A stretch of DNA of 64,000 bases from Actinomycetota bacterium (GTDB lineage: Bacteria; Actinomycetota; AC-67). Below are positions 16,646-24,769 of this stretch, one piece after another. The DNA lies in contig JBAZZY010000010.1 in NCBI GenBank assembly GCA_041658565.1, positions 1 through 64,000 of the forward strand, read 5' to 3'. Under the pieces are notes generated by a model. That model worked only from the letters and a program-made list of their open reading frames with translations, made no database searches and was not told where the DNA came from. How positions within the stretch are numbered: the stretch's first letter is position 1; each line of letters starts with the position of its first letter. Both the position numbers and the translations under genes were made by a program.

Positions 16646-16998
16646 CGATCCGCAAACCCCGGGTTGAATACCCGAACTCCAGAGGTTCTCATGGGCAGAC
16701 TTCCTACGACACGGCTTCCGCTCGGGCTCGCATAGATCGGAATCGACGCTGCGTCCCTTCCCGGGCCAAGGGGATCGGCATTCAGGTCATTCTTGTCGAC
16801 ATAGCCGATCGTCTCGCCGTTGGGACCCACCACGCCGATACGGGCCGGCATCTTCGAGAAATCACCCCGCCCGTCGGCGTCCACCCAAGAGGGCCTTGGT
16901 GGGGCGGACCCCGTATCCGTCACAGATGACACAGCGAAGATGCCGCTGAGCACAACGACGATCCCGAGAACGGTCCCGCGCCTGGATGAGGCTCGCAT
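16633..16998 (-). CDS. Small secreted or membrane-anchored protein of unknown function
   Basis: About 121 residues from the ATG at 16998, chosen because AAGGAGG lies about 8 bases upstream (an ATG at 17004 is too close). An N-terminal hydrophobic segment (TVLGIVVVLSGIFAVSSV) could be a signal or anchor. The mature part has VVGPNGETIGYVDKND and IPIYASPSGSRVVGSLPM, short beta-type stretches as in SH3-like or carbohydrate-facing domains. It precedes and overlaps the small membrane protein. Both lie between the two copies of the folD end and may have arrived together. Confidence 0.55.
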   Translation of the reverse strand: MRASSRRGTVLGIVVVLSGIFAVSSVTDTGSAPPRPSWVDADGRGDFSKMPARIGVVGPNGETIGYVDKNDLNADPLGPGRDAASIPIYASPSGSRVVGSLPMRTSGVRVFNPGFADRWSR

Positions 16999-17117
16999 CT
17001 CCATCCCCTCCTTGGCTCCGTCATGTCGACGGTGTCAACCGCCGCGTCACCGCCCGACTCCCGCGAGAATATTGATGCGGTGAATATCAATCAAGGGAGC
17101 CGCAACCCATGGCCCCG

Positions 17118-17969
17118 TTACGCGCGCGCCGCGCGCGCGACGTTGTCGATCAGCATGGCCACAGTCATTGGGCCGACTCCGCCGGGGACCGGAGTGATCG
17201 CGCTCGCAATCTCGGACACCGGCCCGAAGTCCACGTCGCCGATCAGGCCGCCTTCGGGGCCTTTGTTGGTTCCGACGTCGATCACGACGGCGCCGGGCTT
17301 CACCATGTCCGCGGTGAGGGCCTTCGCGTGGCCCGCAGCGACAACGATGATGTCGGCCTCGCGCGTGTGGGAGCCGATGTCGCGCGTGCCGGTGTGGCAC
17401 AACGTGACGGTCGCGTTCAGGCCCGGGCCCTTCTGTGACAACAGGATCGACAGCGGACGTCCCACCAAGTTCGAGCGCCCCACCACGACCACGTGACGGC
17501 CTTCGACATCGACTTCGCCGCGGTGCAACAACTCGACCACACCTGCCGGGGTTGCGGGAACGAAACGCGGCCGCCCCATGGCGAGCAGTCCCTGGTTCTC
17601 GGGGTGCAATCCGTCCACGTCCTTGGACGGCAGGATCGCGCACTGGATCTCGAAGGGGTCCGCGTCACACACCTTCGGAAGCGGCAGTTGCACGATGATG
17701 CCGTGCACGTTCGGGTCGGCGTTCAGTTCATCGACCGCGCGCAGGATCTCGTCTCGCTTGGCGTCTGCCGGAAGAACGCGGTCGAACGCGACCATACCGG
17801 CGGCAACCGCAGCCTTGTTCTTCATGCGCACATAGGTGGCGGATGCCGGATCCTCGCCGATGAGCAAGTCCACGAAACCCGGAGTCACACCGGCGCGCGC
17901 CACGCGTTCGGCGACCTCGGCGCGCACCTGCGCGGCGATCGCCTTTCCGTCGATTATTCGCGCTGCCAT
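17118..17969 (-). CDS. folD: Methylenetetrahydrofolate dehydrogenase/cyclohydrolase
   Basis: 283 residues from the ATG at 17969, overlapping the purH stop. It interconverts 5,10-methylene-, methenyl- and 10-formyl-tetrahydrofolate with NADP, supplying the formyl donor for the PurN and PurH steps encoded just upstream. Visible signatures are the catalytic Lys region YVRMKNKAA, IIVQLPLPK, DVDGLHPENQG, GRSNLVGRP for the nucleotide, and the C-terminal PVPGGVGPMT. Length is normal. The long open frame upstream of 17969 is purH shadow. Confidence 0.96.
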   Translation of the reverse strand: MAARIIDGKAIAAQVRAEVAERVARAGVTPGFVDLLIGEDPASATYVRMKNKAAVAAGMVAFDRVLPADAKRDEILRAVDELNADPNVHGIIVQLPLPKVCDADPFEIQCAILPSKDVDGLHPENQGLLAMGRPRFVPATPAGVVELLHRGEVDVEGRHVVVVGRSNLVGRPLSILLSQKGPGLNATVTLCHTGTRDIGSHTREADIIVVAAGHAKALTADMVKPGAVVIDVGTNKGPEGGLIGDVDFGPVSEIASAITPVPGGVGPMTVAMLIDNVARAARA

Positions 17970-19510
17970 CAGCCGTGCCGGAAGTGACGGGTGCCGGTGA
18001 AGACCATCGGGATGCCGTGCTCGTTCGCCGCGGCGATGACCTCGTCGTCGCGAACCGAGCCGCCCGGCTGGATCACCGCGGCGGCGCCCGCGGCGGCTCC
18101 GACATCGAGTCCGTCGCGGAAGGGGAAGAACGCGTCGGAGGCCATGACCGAGCCGCGCGCGCGATCCCCTGCCTTGCGCGCGGCGATCTCGGCCGCGTCC
18201 ACTCGGCTCACTTGGCCGGCGCCGATCCCAACCGTCGCGCCGTCGGACGCAAGCACGATCGCGTTGGAGCGAACGTGTTTGCACGCGCGCCAGGCGAACA
18301 ACAGGTCGCGCCACTGATCTTCGGTGGGCTCGGCGCGCGTCACCACGGTCATGTCGGCGCGGTCGTCGGCTGCGGTGTCGGGATCCTGAACCAAGAACCC
18401 ACCCGAGATCCGGCGGAACGCGCGCTCGACCGGCGGCGTCGCGTCCAGCACCAACAAACGAAGGTTCTTTCGCTCCTGAAGCACCGCGATGGCACCCGCC
18501 TCGAATCCCGGCGCGACGATGCACTCGGTGAAGATCTCGGCGAGCATGCGCGCGGCGTCCTCGGTGACGGCGCGGTTGAAGGCGACCACGCTGCCGAAGG
18601 CCGACAGGCGATCGCAGTCCAGCGCGCGCGCGTATGCCTGCGCAACGTCGGCGCCGATCGCCAAGCCGCACGGAACCGCGTGCTTGATGATCGCGCACGC
18701 CGGCTCGGCGAAATCGAAGGCGGCGCCGAGGGCGGAGTCCAGGTCGAGGTAGTTGTTGAAGGAGAGTTCCTTGCCGTGGAGCTGGCGCGCGCGCGCCAGC
18801 GTCCCCGCTGCGGCGTCCTGCTCGACGTACAACGCGCCGCGCTGGTGGGGGTTCTCGCCGTAGCGCAGCAACTCGCCTGAGCGCTCAAGCGCAACGCTGA
18901 TGCGCTCGGGGAACTCGATGTCTTGCTGCATCCAGGACGAGATCGCGGCGTCGTAGGACGCCGTCAAGGTGAAGGCCTCGGCCGCAAGCGCGCGCCGCGT
19001 AGTCGCAGTCAAACCGCCGAGACGGCGGATCTCGTCGGCGACGACCGCGTAGCGCCGCGGGTCCACCACGATGCCGACGCCGGAGTTGTTCTTCGCCGTC
19101 GCGCGCACCATCGCGGGACCGCCGATGTCGATCTGCTCGATCACCTCCGGCCACTCCTTGCCGGCCGCGACGGCCTCGCGGAACGGATACAAGTTCACCA
19201 CCACGAGGTCGATCGGATCGATCCCGGCTTCGGCCAACTGACGCATGTGTTCAGGGTCGGCGCGGTTCGCGAGGATCCCGCCGTGGATGCGCGGGTGAAG
19301 GGTCTTAACTCGGCCGCCGAGCATCTCGGGGAATCCGGTGACTTCGGCAACCGGCGTGGTGGTCACGCCGTTCTCAGCGAGGTGCCGGGCGGTGGAGTCG
19401 GTGGCGATGATTTTGATCCCAAGGTCGGCGAGATCGCGACAGAACTCGGCGAGGCCGGTGCGGTCAGAAACGGAGACCAGGGCGGTTTTCACAGGCACGG
19501 TATCGGGCAT
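17969..19510 (-). CDS. purH: Bifunctional AICAR transformylase/IMP cyclohydrolase
   Basis: 513 residues, normal for the family. The N-terminal MGS-like cyclohydrolase has VSVSDRTGLAEFC and the TLHPRIHGGIL phrase. The C-terminal transformylase has RYGENPHQRGALY, KHAVPCGLA and SDAFFPFRDGLD. It carries out the last two steps to IMP using 10-formyl-THF. It lies between purN (31 bp upstream) and folD (overlapping), so formyl donor supply and use are encoded together. Confidence 0.97.
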   Translation of the reverse strand: MPDTVPVKTALVSVSDRTGLAEFCRDLADLGIKIIATDSTARHLAENGVTTTPVAEVTGFPEMLGGRVKTLHPRIHGGILANRADPEHMRQLAEAGIDPIDLVVVNLYPFREAVAAGKEWPEVIEQIDIGGPAMVRATAKNNSGVGIVVDPRRYAVVADEIRRLGGLTATTRRALAAEAFTLTASYDAAISSWMQQDIEFPERISVALERSGELLRYGENPHQRGALYVEQDAAAGTLARARQLHGKELSFNNYLDLDSALGAAFDFAEPACAIIKHAVPCGLAIGADVAQAYARALDCDRLSAFGSVVAFNRAVTEDAARMLAEIFTECIVAPGFEAGAIAVLQERKNLRLLVLDATPPVERAFRRISGGFLVQDPDTAADDRADMTVVTRAEPTEDQWRDLLFAWRACKHVRSNAIVLASDGATVGIGAGQVSRVDAAEIAARKAGDRARGSVMASDAFFPFRDGLDVGAAAGAAAVIQPGGSVRDDEVIAAANEHGIPMVFTGTRHFRHG

Positions 19511-19541
19511 GTCGCCACTCTACCGGATGGGCGAAGAGCCC

Positions 19542-20141
19542 CTACAGGCGCCGCACGCGCCTTCCTTCGACCTCGAGGCGACCTTCGGCAAACAGCCGTA
19601 TCGCCTCGGGATACAGACGCTGTTCGACCGCCTTTATGCGCTCGTGAAGCATCTCTTCGGTGTCGCTCTCTTCGACGACCACGGCCTCCTGAAGAATGAT
19701 CGGGCCGTGGTCCACTTCCTCGTCAACGAAGTGGATGGTCGTGCCGGTGATCTTGACTCCCCACTCCATCGCCTCGCGCACGCCGTGCGCGCCGGGGAAG
19801 GACGGAAGCAACGCCGGGTGGCTGTTCATCGAGGGGACGCCGAGAGTTCGGAAGTAGATCGGTGAGAGGATCCGCATGAAGCCCGCCTGGATCGCGAGGT
19901 CGATGCCGCGCTCGCCCTCGGCGCGCGCGATCGCTTCGGAGAACTCCTCGCGCGAAGCGAAGTCCTTGAAGTCGAACACGAGCACCTCGACGCCTGCGGC
20001 CTGCGCGCGCTCGATCGCCTTGACGCCGGGCCTGTCGGTCACCACGAGCGCAACCTCGTAGTGGTCGTCCTGGCCGTCCAGGATCGCCTGAAGCAGCGAC
20101 CCGGTTCCCGAGGCAAGTACCGCGACACGCAATCTCTTCAC
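19542..20141 (-). CDS. purN: Phosphoribosylglycinamide formyltransferase
   Basis: About 199 residues if started at the GTG at 20141 (VKRLRVAVLASGTGS), which fits the usual PurN length; the longer frame to 20330 would add 60 unrelated residues over a divergent promoter. Motifs are LASGTGSLLQA for substrate, AGFMRILS, the catalytic MNSHPALLPSFPGAHG and GTTIHFVDEEVDHGPII. It adds the first formyl group in purine synthesis and starts the purN-purH-folD operon. Confidence 0.95.
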   Translation of the reverse strand: MKRLRVAVLASGTGSLLQAILDGQDDHYEVALVVTDRPGVKAIERAQAAGVEVLVFDFKDFASREEFSEAIARAEGERGIDLAIQAGFMRILSPIYFRTLGVPSMNSHPALLPSFPGAHGVREAMEWGVKITGTTIHFVDEEVDHGPIILQEAVVVEESDTEEMLHERIKAVEQRLYPEAIRLFAEGRLEVEGRRVRRL

Positions 20142-20190
20142 GCGCGCAATGCTACCCGGTCGGCGCAGCACGGCCCGGCGGAGGTCTACC

Positions 20191-20610
20191 ATGACGGCGA
20201 TGGCACGCCCGATCGACTTCTCGGCACTCACGCGCGCGGAACGGCTCGTGCTCGCCTCGGGCGCACTCGGCCTCGTCAACGGGATGATCCCTTGGTGGTA
20301 CCGAGCCACGACCTCGCAGGGCACCTTCACCTACAACTCCGGATTGCGCGGATGGGGAGTCGTGGCGGTCCTTGCCGGGGCCGCTGCGGTCCTCGGTGCG
20401 CTGGCGCGCGGCTGGATCTGGCCGCGCTCCGCCCCCCGCCACGACGGCACCGCGTACCTCGTGCTTGCAGCCGTCGCGCTCGCGGCGCTGTCGGGAGAAG
20501 TGGGCGCGCGCGGAGCGTGGATCGGCGTCTGGGTCGCCCTCGCCCTCGCGTTCGCCCTGGGCGCCGCCGCCCTAGCCCGCCGCGCCGAACGCCGCCGCGG
20601 CTGGAGCTGA
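20191..20610 (+). CDS. Four-helix membrane protein of unknown function
   Basis: About 139 residues from the ATG at 20191, with GGCGGAGG six bases upstream. Four hydrophobic segments are visible (near LVLASGALGLVNGMI, GVVAVLAGAAAVLGALA, YLVLAAVALAALSG and GVWVALALAFALGAAALA), with a basic tail. It is divergent from purN and converges on the toxin-antitoxin pair, ending one base before brnA. No recognised family. Confidence 0.7.
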   Translation: MTAMARPIDFSALTRAERLVLASGALGLVNGMIPWWYRATTSQGTFTYNSGLRGWGVVAVLAGAAAVLGALARGWIWPRSAPRHDGTAYLVLAAVALAALSGEVGARGAWIGVWVALALAFALGAAALARRAERRRGWS

Positions 20611-20611
20611 A

Positions 20612-20839
20612 CTAAGAAACCCGGCGCTCGAGGCGCTCGGCGATCCAGACCTTGATCACCGACTGTCGAGTTACTCCAAGACGCTTCGCCTCACGGTCGA
20701 GCGACTCGATCATCCAGGACGGGAAGTCCACGTTCACGCGTCGCTGCTCCTCCCCCGGCCTGCGAGCCTTGGACAGGTCGAGGTCGGCGGTGACGTCCTC
20801 GCCTTTGTCGAACTTACGGTCGAGGTTCTTCGCCTTCAT
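20612..20839 (-). CDS. brnA: BrnA/CopG-type antitoxin
   Basis: 75 residues. The sequence follows the CopG_antitoxin pattern closely: KFDKGEDVTADLDLSKARRP, then NVDFPSWMIESLDREAKRLG and a final VTRQSVIKVWIAERL, the ribbon-helix-helix DNA-binding part. The start overlaps the toxin stop by 26 bp, which is the usual toxin-first BrnT-BrnA order. It should neutralise BrnT and repress the operon through the palindrome at 21126-21140. Confidence 0.88.
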   Translation of the reverse strand: MKAKNLDRKFDKGEDVTADLDLSKARRPGEEQRRVNVDFPSWMIESLDREAKRLGVTRQSVIKVWIAERLERRVS

Positions 20840-21104
20840 AGATCGCCACCTCCTCAGCGCGCGCCCTGCGGACCGAAATCAACCTCACCCTTTGGTCGCG
20901 GTCAGTGCAGATCGCCGACCAATGCTGTCCGGCAATCTGCCCAATGACGACGTACCGGGGTTCGTCTTCCGTACGAGCCGGGATCTCGACGCGCATCTCG
21001 TCAGTCCAGATCGCCTGCGCATCGACGAAGTCGATGCCGTGCTTAGCCTTGTTCGTCTCGCTCTTGCGCCGATCGAACTCGAACTCCACACCCTTGAACT
21101 CCAC
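20814..21104 (-). CDS. brnT: BrnT-family ribonuclease toxin
   Basis: 96 residues from a GTG at 21104 with an AGGGGCTGGGC leader. BrnT signatures are FEFDRRKSETNKAKHGIDF near the N-terminus, the central IGQIAGQHWSAICTDRD strand, and VRLISVRRARAEE. Members are RelE-like ribonucleases that stall translation under stress. It is co-transcribed with the overlapping antitoxin gene. All key regions appear intact, so the module is probably active. Confidence 0.88.
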   Translation of the reverse strand: MEFKGVEFEFDRRKSETNKAKHGIDFVDAQAIWTDEMRVEIPARTEDEPRYVVIGQIAGQHWSAICTDRDQRVRLISVRRARAEEVAIYEGEEPRP

Positions 21105-21125
21105 GCCCAGCCCCTGGTCTCCTCA

Positions 21126-21140
21126 GTATAGAAACTATAC
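21126..21140. promoter_or_regulatory. Operator/promoter palindrome of the brnTA operon
   Basis: GTATAGAAACTATAC is a perfect 6-bp inverted repeat with a 3-base centre, lying 22 bp before the toxin start. On the coding strand it contains TATAGT, a good -10 box. Autoregulator binding here would cover the promoter. Binding by BrnA is inference. Confidence 0.65.
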
Positions 21141-21250
21141 CGTTCCGACGTCTAGATGACCAGAGACAGCTCGGATCCGGGTCGCCGCGCACCGGTTCCC
21201 GCTCCGACCCCGCAGGGACCCTGAAAATCCCACACTCAATGTTCGTTTTT

Positions 21251-21270
21251 CATGGTACACTGTGACCATG
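21251..21270. promoter_or_regulatory. Start-site palindrome and -10 box of the AAA_14 ATPase gene
   Basis: CATGGT (21251-21256) and ACCATG (21265-21270) form an inverted repeat whose right arm ends in the start ATG. TACACT at 21256-21261 is a good -10 box six bases before that ATG, so the transcript is probably leaderless and the repeat may be an autoregulatory site. Confidence 0.4.
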
Positions 21271-22449
21271 ATCGAGCGGTCGCAGTGGCTGGCGGAGTTG
21301 AAGGCCGCTCTGCGGCGAAGCCGAGTTGTTGCCCTCATCGGCCCACGTCAGTCCGGCAAGACCACCCTTGCGCGCGCCCTCGTATCACCCGACTCTCCGA
21401 ACTACTTCGATTTGGAGGATCCCCGCAGTCTCGCGCGTCTCAACGAACCGATGACCGCCCTCGCACCGCTCAAGGGAACAGTCGTCATCGACGAGATCCA
21501 GCGACGGCCGGAGTTGTTCCCCGTACTGCGCGTACTTGCCGACCGACACCCACTCCCTGCGCGGGTTCTCATTCTCGGCAGCGCAAGTCCTCCGCTGCTT
21601 CGCCAGTCCTCGGAAACGCTCGCCGGACGCCTCGAGACACTGACGCTCGCGGGGTTCGCGCTGGAGGAACTCGGCGCGGGGGTCCTTCGCAAACACTGGA
21701 GGCGAGGAGCATTTCCCCCCGCATACCTCGCTCGTTCCGAAAAGGCGAGCCTGATCTGGCGCGAGCAGTTCATCCACACCTTCCTCGAGCGCGACGTCCC
21801 GCAACTCGGCATCACCATCCCCTCGGCCACGCTTCATCGGTTCTGGACGATGCTGGCGCACTACCACGGAGGGGTCTGGAACGCAGCAGCCTTTGCTCGC
21901 TCCCTCGGAGTCGCCGAGCCCACAGCGCGACGCTACCTGGATCTCCTCTCCGGGCTGTTCATGGTGCGGCAACTTCAGCCCTGGCACGAGAACTTGAAGA
22001 AGCGCCAGGTCAAGTCGCCGAAGGTGTACGTGCGCGATAGCGGTCTGCTTCACGCTCTCCTCGGTCTGACGACCGAGCATGACGTCATGATGCATCCGAA
22101 GGTCGGTGCCTCATGGGAAGGCTACGCCCTCGAAGAGACGCTGAAAGCCGTGCGACCGGAGGCCGCCCACTTCTGGGCCACACACACAGGCGCCGAACTC
22201 GATCTTCTGCTGGTCAAGAACGGAAGGCGCTACGGCGTGGAGTTCAAGCTCCAGGATGCCCCCCGCGTGACGCCCTCGATGCGGATCGCGATCAGCGATC
22301 TTCAGCTGACTCGGCTGACGGTGCTGTACCCGGGAGACCAGTCCTACGAGCTCGATTCTCGCATCGCCGTTGTCCCTCTTGCGCATCTGGCAACGGCCGG
22401 AGCCGCCGCGGTGACGAAGAAACCGACACCGCGCAAAGCGGCGACCTGA
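21268..22449 (+). CDS. AAA_14/DUF4143 family ATPase
   Basis: About 393 residues from the ATG at 21268; a GTG two codons earlier is possible but sits against the -10 box. The N-terminal AAA_14 domain has Walker A GPRQSGKTTLA and Walker B TVVIDEIQRRP, then LILGSASPPLL. The C-terminal DUF4143 part has a winged-helix region (FARSLGVAEPTARRYLDLLS) and a nuclease-like strand ELDLLLVKNGRRYGVEFK. Such proteins are common, patchily distributed and often next to toxin-antitoxin genes. Their role is unknown. Confidence 0.9.
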   Translation: MIERSQWLAELKAALRRSRVVALIGPRQSGKTTLARALVSPDSPNYFDLEDPRSLARLNEPMTALAPLKGTVVIDEIQRRPELFPVLRVLADRHPLPARVLILGSASPPLLRQSSETLAGRLETLTLAGFALEELGAGVLRKHWRRGAFPPAYLARSEKASLIWREQFIHTFLERDVPQLGITIPSATLHRFWTMLAHYHGGVWNAAAFARSLGVAEPTARRYLDLLSGLFMVRQLQPWHENLKKRQVKSPKVYVRDSGLLHALLGLTTEHDVMMHPKVGASWEGYALEETLKAVRPEAAHFWATHTGAELDLLLVKNGRRYGVEFKLQDAPRVTPSMRIAISDLQLTRLTVLYPGDQSYELDSRIAVVPLAHLATAGAAAVTKKPTPRKAAT

Positions 22450-22480
22450 CCCCACCGGACCCCTGGCAACAGGGTGGTTT

Positions 22481-23578
22481 CTAGCAGCTGCCTTCGTAGT
22501 GGAGATTGTGCTGTTGCTGAACGCCGATCCCCACCCCGACTCCCCCAACCCCGACGAAGTAGGGAACACGGCTCTCGTTGTTGGCTCGGTTGGGGTCGCT
22601 GCCCGAGAAGACTGACGCGTGAACCCAGACGTCTCCAACGACCCCAACGGCGTTCCAGACGAAATCGCATCGCCGGGCACCACCTGGATCCAACGCAACG
22701 GACACCTCGGCAAGGTCAACGCGGTAGTCCGAATCCGGCTGCGTGACCCACACCCTTAGTCGCGCCTCATCCGGTCCCGTCCCACGATTTGAAACGTCCA
22801 CGTGGATTCGCCGACTCAACCCTGTTCCAACCGGCAGAGACATCACCCCGGTTCGGAGAACCTCCTCCTTCACAACCACGCGATCCACTCCGAAATCCGG
22901 CCACGGGACGGCAATCATGACAATGTCGATGTTGCCCGTCTCTTCCCCGAGGGCTACGTGTACGGGTGTCGCTCGAACAGCGGACGTCTCCCCCTCGTAC
23001 CACTGGTCGTAGTGGGCGTAGTCGTAGCAGTCATAGAAGTAGACCGTGTATTCGCCGGCAGGAAGACCCCCGATCTCGTATCCGCCGCCGGTGTCGGTAA
23101 ACGTGACGCCGCCCATGGGCTTCCCGTCCATTGAGAAGACGTGCACGCAGATGGCTTGCAGGGCAGAACCGATCTGATCGACGACCTCGCCCGATATCGA
23201 TCCGCCGAACACCATTTGGGCATCGACACGGACTCCACCACCGGCGGGCACCGAGACGGGATCGGCAAAACCGCGGCTGGGCTTGCCCGAACCCCATTCC
23301 TCCAGATAGCGCGTGTAGTACCGACAGTCCGTGAACTGGACCTTGTATGTCCCCGGATCGACGTCCTTGAGCACATACCAGCCCCTATCGTCTGTCCAGG
23401 CCTGATAGGTCGGAACTGTCGCATCGTCGGCCCACGCCGACACGCAAATGTCCTTCAGCGCACCGACTTTGCCGGTGACGCCGCCATAGATGTTCCCAAC
23501 GTCCTGCGCGCGCGCAGGGAGAGCGACGGTCAGCGCAAGCAGTGCGACGGTCGCTCCAATACGGAATCCCTTGGTCAT
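22481..23578 (-). CDS. Secreted protein with two carboxypeptidase-regulatory-like repeats and a CARDB-like domain
   Basis: 365 residues. A signal peptide (ATVALLALTVALPARA) precedes two similar beta-sandwich repeats. The first runs from ICVSAWADDA to GTYKVQFTDCRYYTRYLEEW, the second from ICVHVFSMDGKPMGG to GEYTVYFYDCYDYAHYDQWY. Each has the CnaB/carboxypeptidase-regulatory pattern plus a conserved D-C-x-Y cluster. A CARDB-like domain follows (VDVSNRGTGPDEARLRVWV, NRANNESRVPYFVGV). The C-terminus is Gly/Val-rich and ends in Cys. It is probably a surface adhesin or scaffold with no catalytic motif. Confidence 0.72.
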   Translation of the reverse strand: MTKGFRIGATVALLALTVALPARAQDVGNIYGGVTGKVGALKDICVSAWADDATVPTYQAWTDDRGWYVLKDVDPGTYKVQFTDCRYYTRYLEEWGSGKPSRGFADPVSVPAGGGVRVDAQMVFGGSISGEVVDQIGSALQAICVHVFSMDGKPMGGVTFTDTGGGYEIGGLPAGEYTVYFYDCYDYAHYDQWYEGETSAVRATPVHVALGEETGNIDIVMIAVPWPDFGVDRVVVKEEVLRTGVMSLPVGTGLSRRIHVDVSNRGTGPDEARLRVWVTQPDSDYRVDLAEVSVALDPGGARRCDFVWNAVGVVGDVWVHASVFSGSDPNRANNESRVPYFVGVGGVGVGIGVQQQHNLHYEGSC

Positions 23579-23683
23579 GCTCTCTTTCTTCGCCGATCGA
23601 ACCCCGAAACCCTGCTATCTCCCATGCGACGTCCCATCAAACCCGCGGGGAACTCTACGGGCTCTCGACCCGCGGGCGCCGGC

Positions 23684-23833
23684 CTAATTGGCAGACAAGA
23701 AACTCGTCCTGTTCGTCGCGCGATTGGAGCTCAAACCGCAACTGGACGCAATGACGGTGACGAGCGCGCCACCGACCATTACGCCGATCCGATTCCGGAG
23801 ACCCCCCACGGCCGACAGTTTAGATCTTCCCAT
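23684..23833 (-). pseudogene. 5' remnant of a TolB-like lipoprotein gene (49-codon fragment)
   Basis: The frame encodes VGGLRNRIGVMVGGALVTVI followed by a lipobox-like ASSC and SNRATN, nearly identical to the start of the intact lipoprotein at 24770-26032. It then stops after a few unrelated codons. It keeps a signal and Cys, so a tiny lipoprotein could be made, but it lacks all beta-propeller sequence. It is joined head-on to a permease fragment. Confidence 0.85.
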
Positions 23834-23990
23834 CACGTACGCCGCAGACCTGCTTTGTTCTTACCTTGCGGCGAGCCGAATGCTGTTGCCCCCGCCCGCC
23901 GAAGCGCTGATACCGGCCGCAATGGCGCTCAAGCCCCGTTCTTGGCTGGTCTGGTCCGGTGCGCGCGCCCGCGGCCTCGAGGGCTACTAA
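23826..23990 (+). pseudogene. 3' remnant of an ABC-2 permease gene
   Basis: About 55 codons match the C-terminus of the intact permease at 27711-28541: LPITYAADLL against FPFTYGADLL, then a diverged stretch, then an identical GARARGLEGY before the stop. Relative to the intact locus, the lipoprotein start and permease end have been joined by loss of about 2.4 kb. It cannot be a functional permease. Confidence 0.85.
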
Positions 23991-24579
23991 CGAGCACCGC
24001 CGGACCCTCTTCGTGGCCCACATAGGGAACGGCGCTTTCCTGAACGATGCGCGCGACCTCGACCCGCTCCCGATCGCGCTCCAGGCGCGCGGCCATGCGA
24101 CGCACTTCGAGAGCTCCGTTGACGGCCGCCAGGAAATCGGCTCCTTTGCCGGCCGGGAGTCCCTCACCGAGCGACGCGGCGAACCAACGAGTCACGTCGG
24201 ACCACCGCCAAATGCGCCCTCGGGACTTGAGGTGCGATATCGGGGACGGGAACCCACCCGGGCCGCGCTCGCCGGCTATCAGAAGTCGTACGCTCTCGCG
24301 GGTCCGGCCGGTTCGCTCGGCGATGTCCGCAGCCGTCACGAGATCCTCAGGCTCCACCCGGATCACTCGCAGACCGGGAACGGCCGACTCGACTGCCCGC
24401 TTCGCCGATCCGACGGCTTCGGCCAACGAGCGAGACCGCCGCGTGAAATCGGCGTACTGGCATCCGTCCACTTCCCCGAACGTTGCGTCACCGCAACCGG
24501 CATCAAAGAGAGCGTCAACCGCCGCGTCACTGAGCGCGTCCGCGCCCTCCAAAACCAAGGTGAACTCGTAGGTGGCCAT
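23929..24579 (-). CDS. Helix-turn-helix protein with a hybrid C-terminus
   Basis: About 216 residues from the ATG at 24579. Residues 1-75 form an unidentified alpha/beta domain (TYEFTLVLEGADALSDAAVD, FGEVDGCQYADFTRRSRS). A MerR/excisionase-like helix-turn-helix follows (DLVTAADIAERTGRTRESVR, then GRIWRWSDVTRWFAASLGE), then a helical region. The last 20 or so codons are antisense to the permease remnant, so the natural C-terminus was probably replaced when the scar formed. Target unknown. Confidence 0.65.
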   Translation of the reverse strand: MATYEFTLVLEGADALSDAAVDALFDAGCGDATFGEVDGCQYADFTRRSRSLAEAVGSAKRAVESAVPGLRVIRVEPEDLVTAADIAERTGRTRESVRLLIAGERGPGGFPSPISHLKSRGRIWRWSDVTRWFAASLGEGLPAGKGADFLAAVNGALEVRRMAARLERDRERVEVARIVQESAVPYVGHEEGPAVLVSSPRGRGRAHRTRPAKNGA

Positions 24580-24769
24580 CTCGCTATCTCCTGCCCGCCG
24601 CGACGCATCGTGCTTCACCCCAGCGATGTCCCGAAGCGCGCGGACTCACCCACCAGCCGCGCGACTCCGCAAACCGCAAAGCCGCCTCAACCTCCTTCTT
24701 GGGATGGCGCGCGCGCACCCGATCATCGCTCGCCCGTTGGCACTTGTCAACGGCTCGGCGCGGGCCCGT

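Noticed and set aside
16284..16655. 123-residue ORF ending in a FolD tail as a real fusion gene
   Set aside because: Upstream part is a shadow frame of the small membrane protein; only the 43-codon folD copy is homologous.
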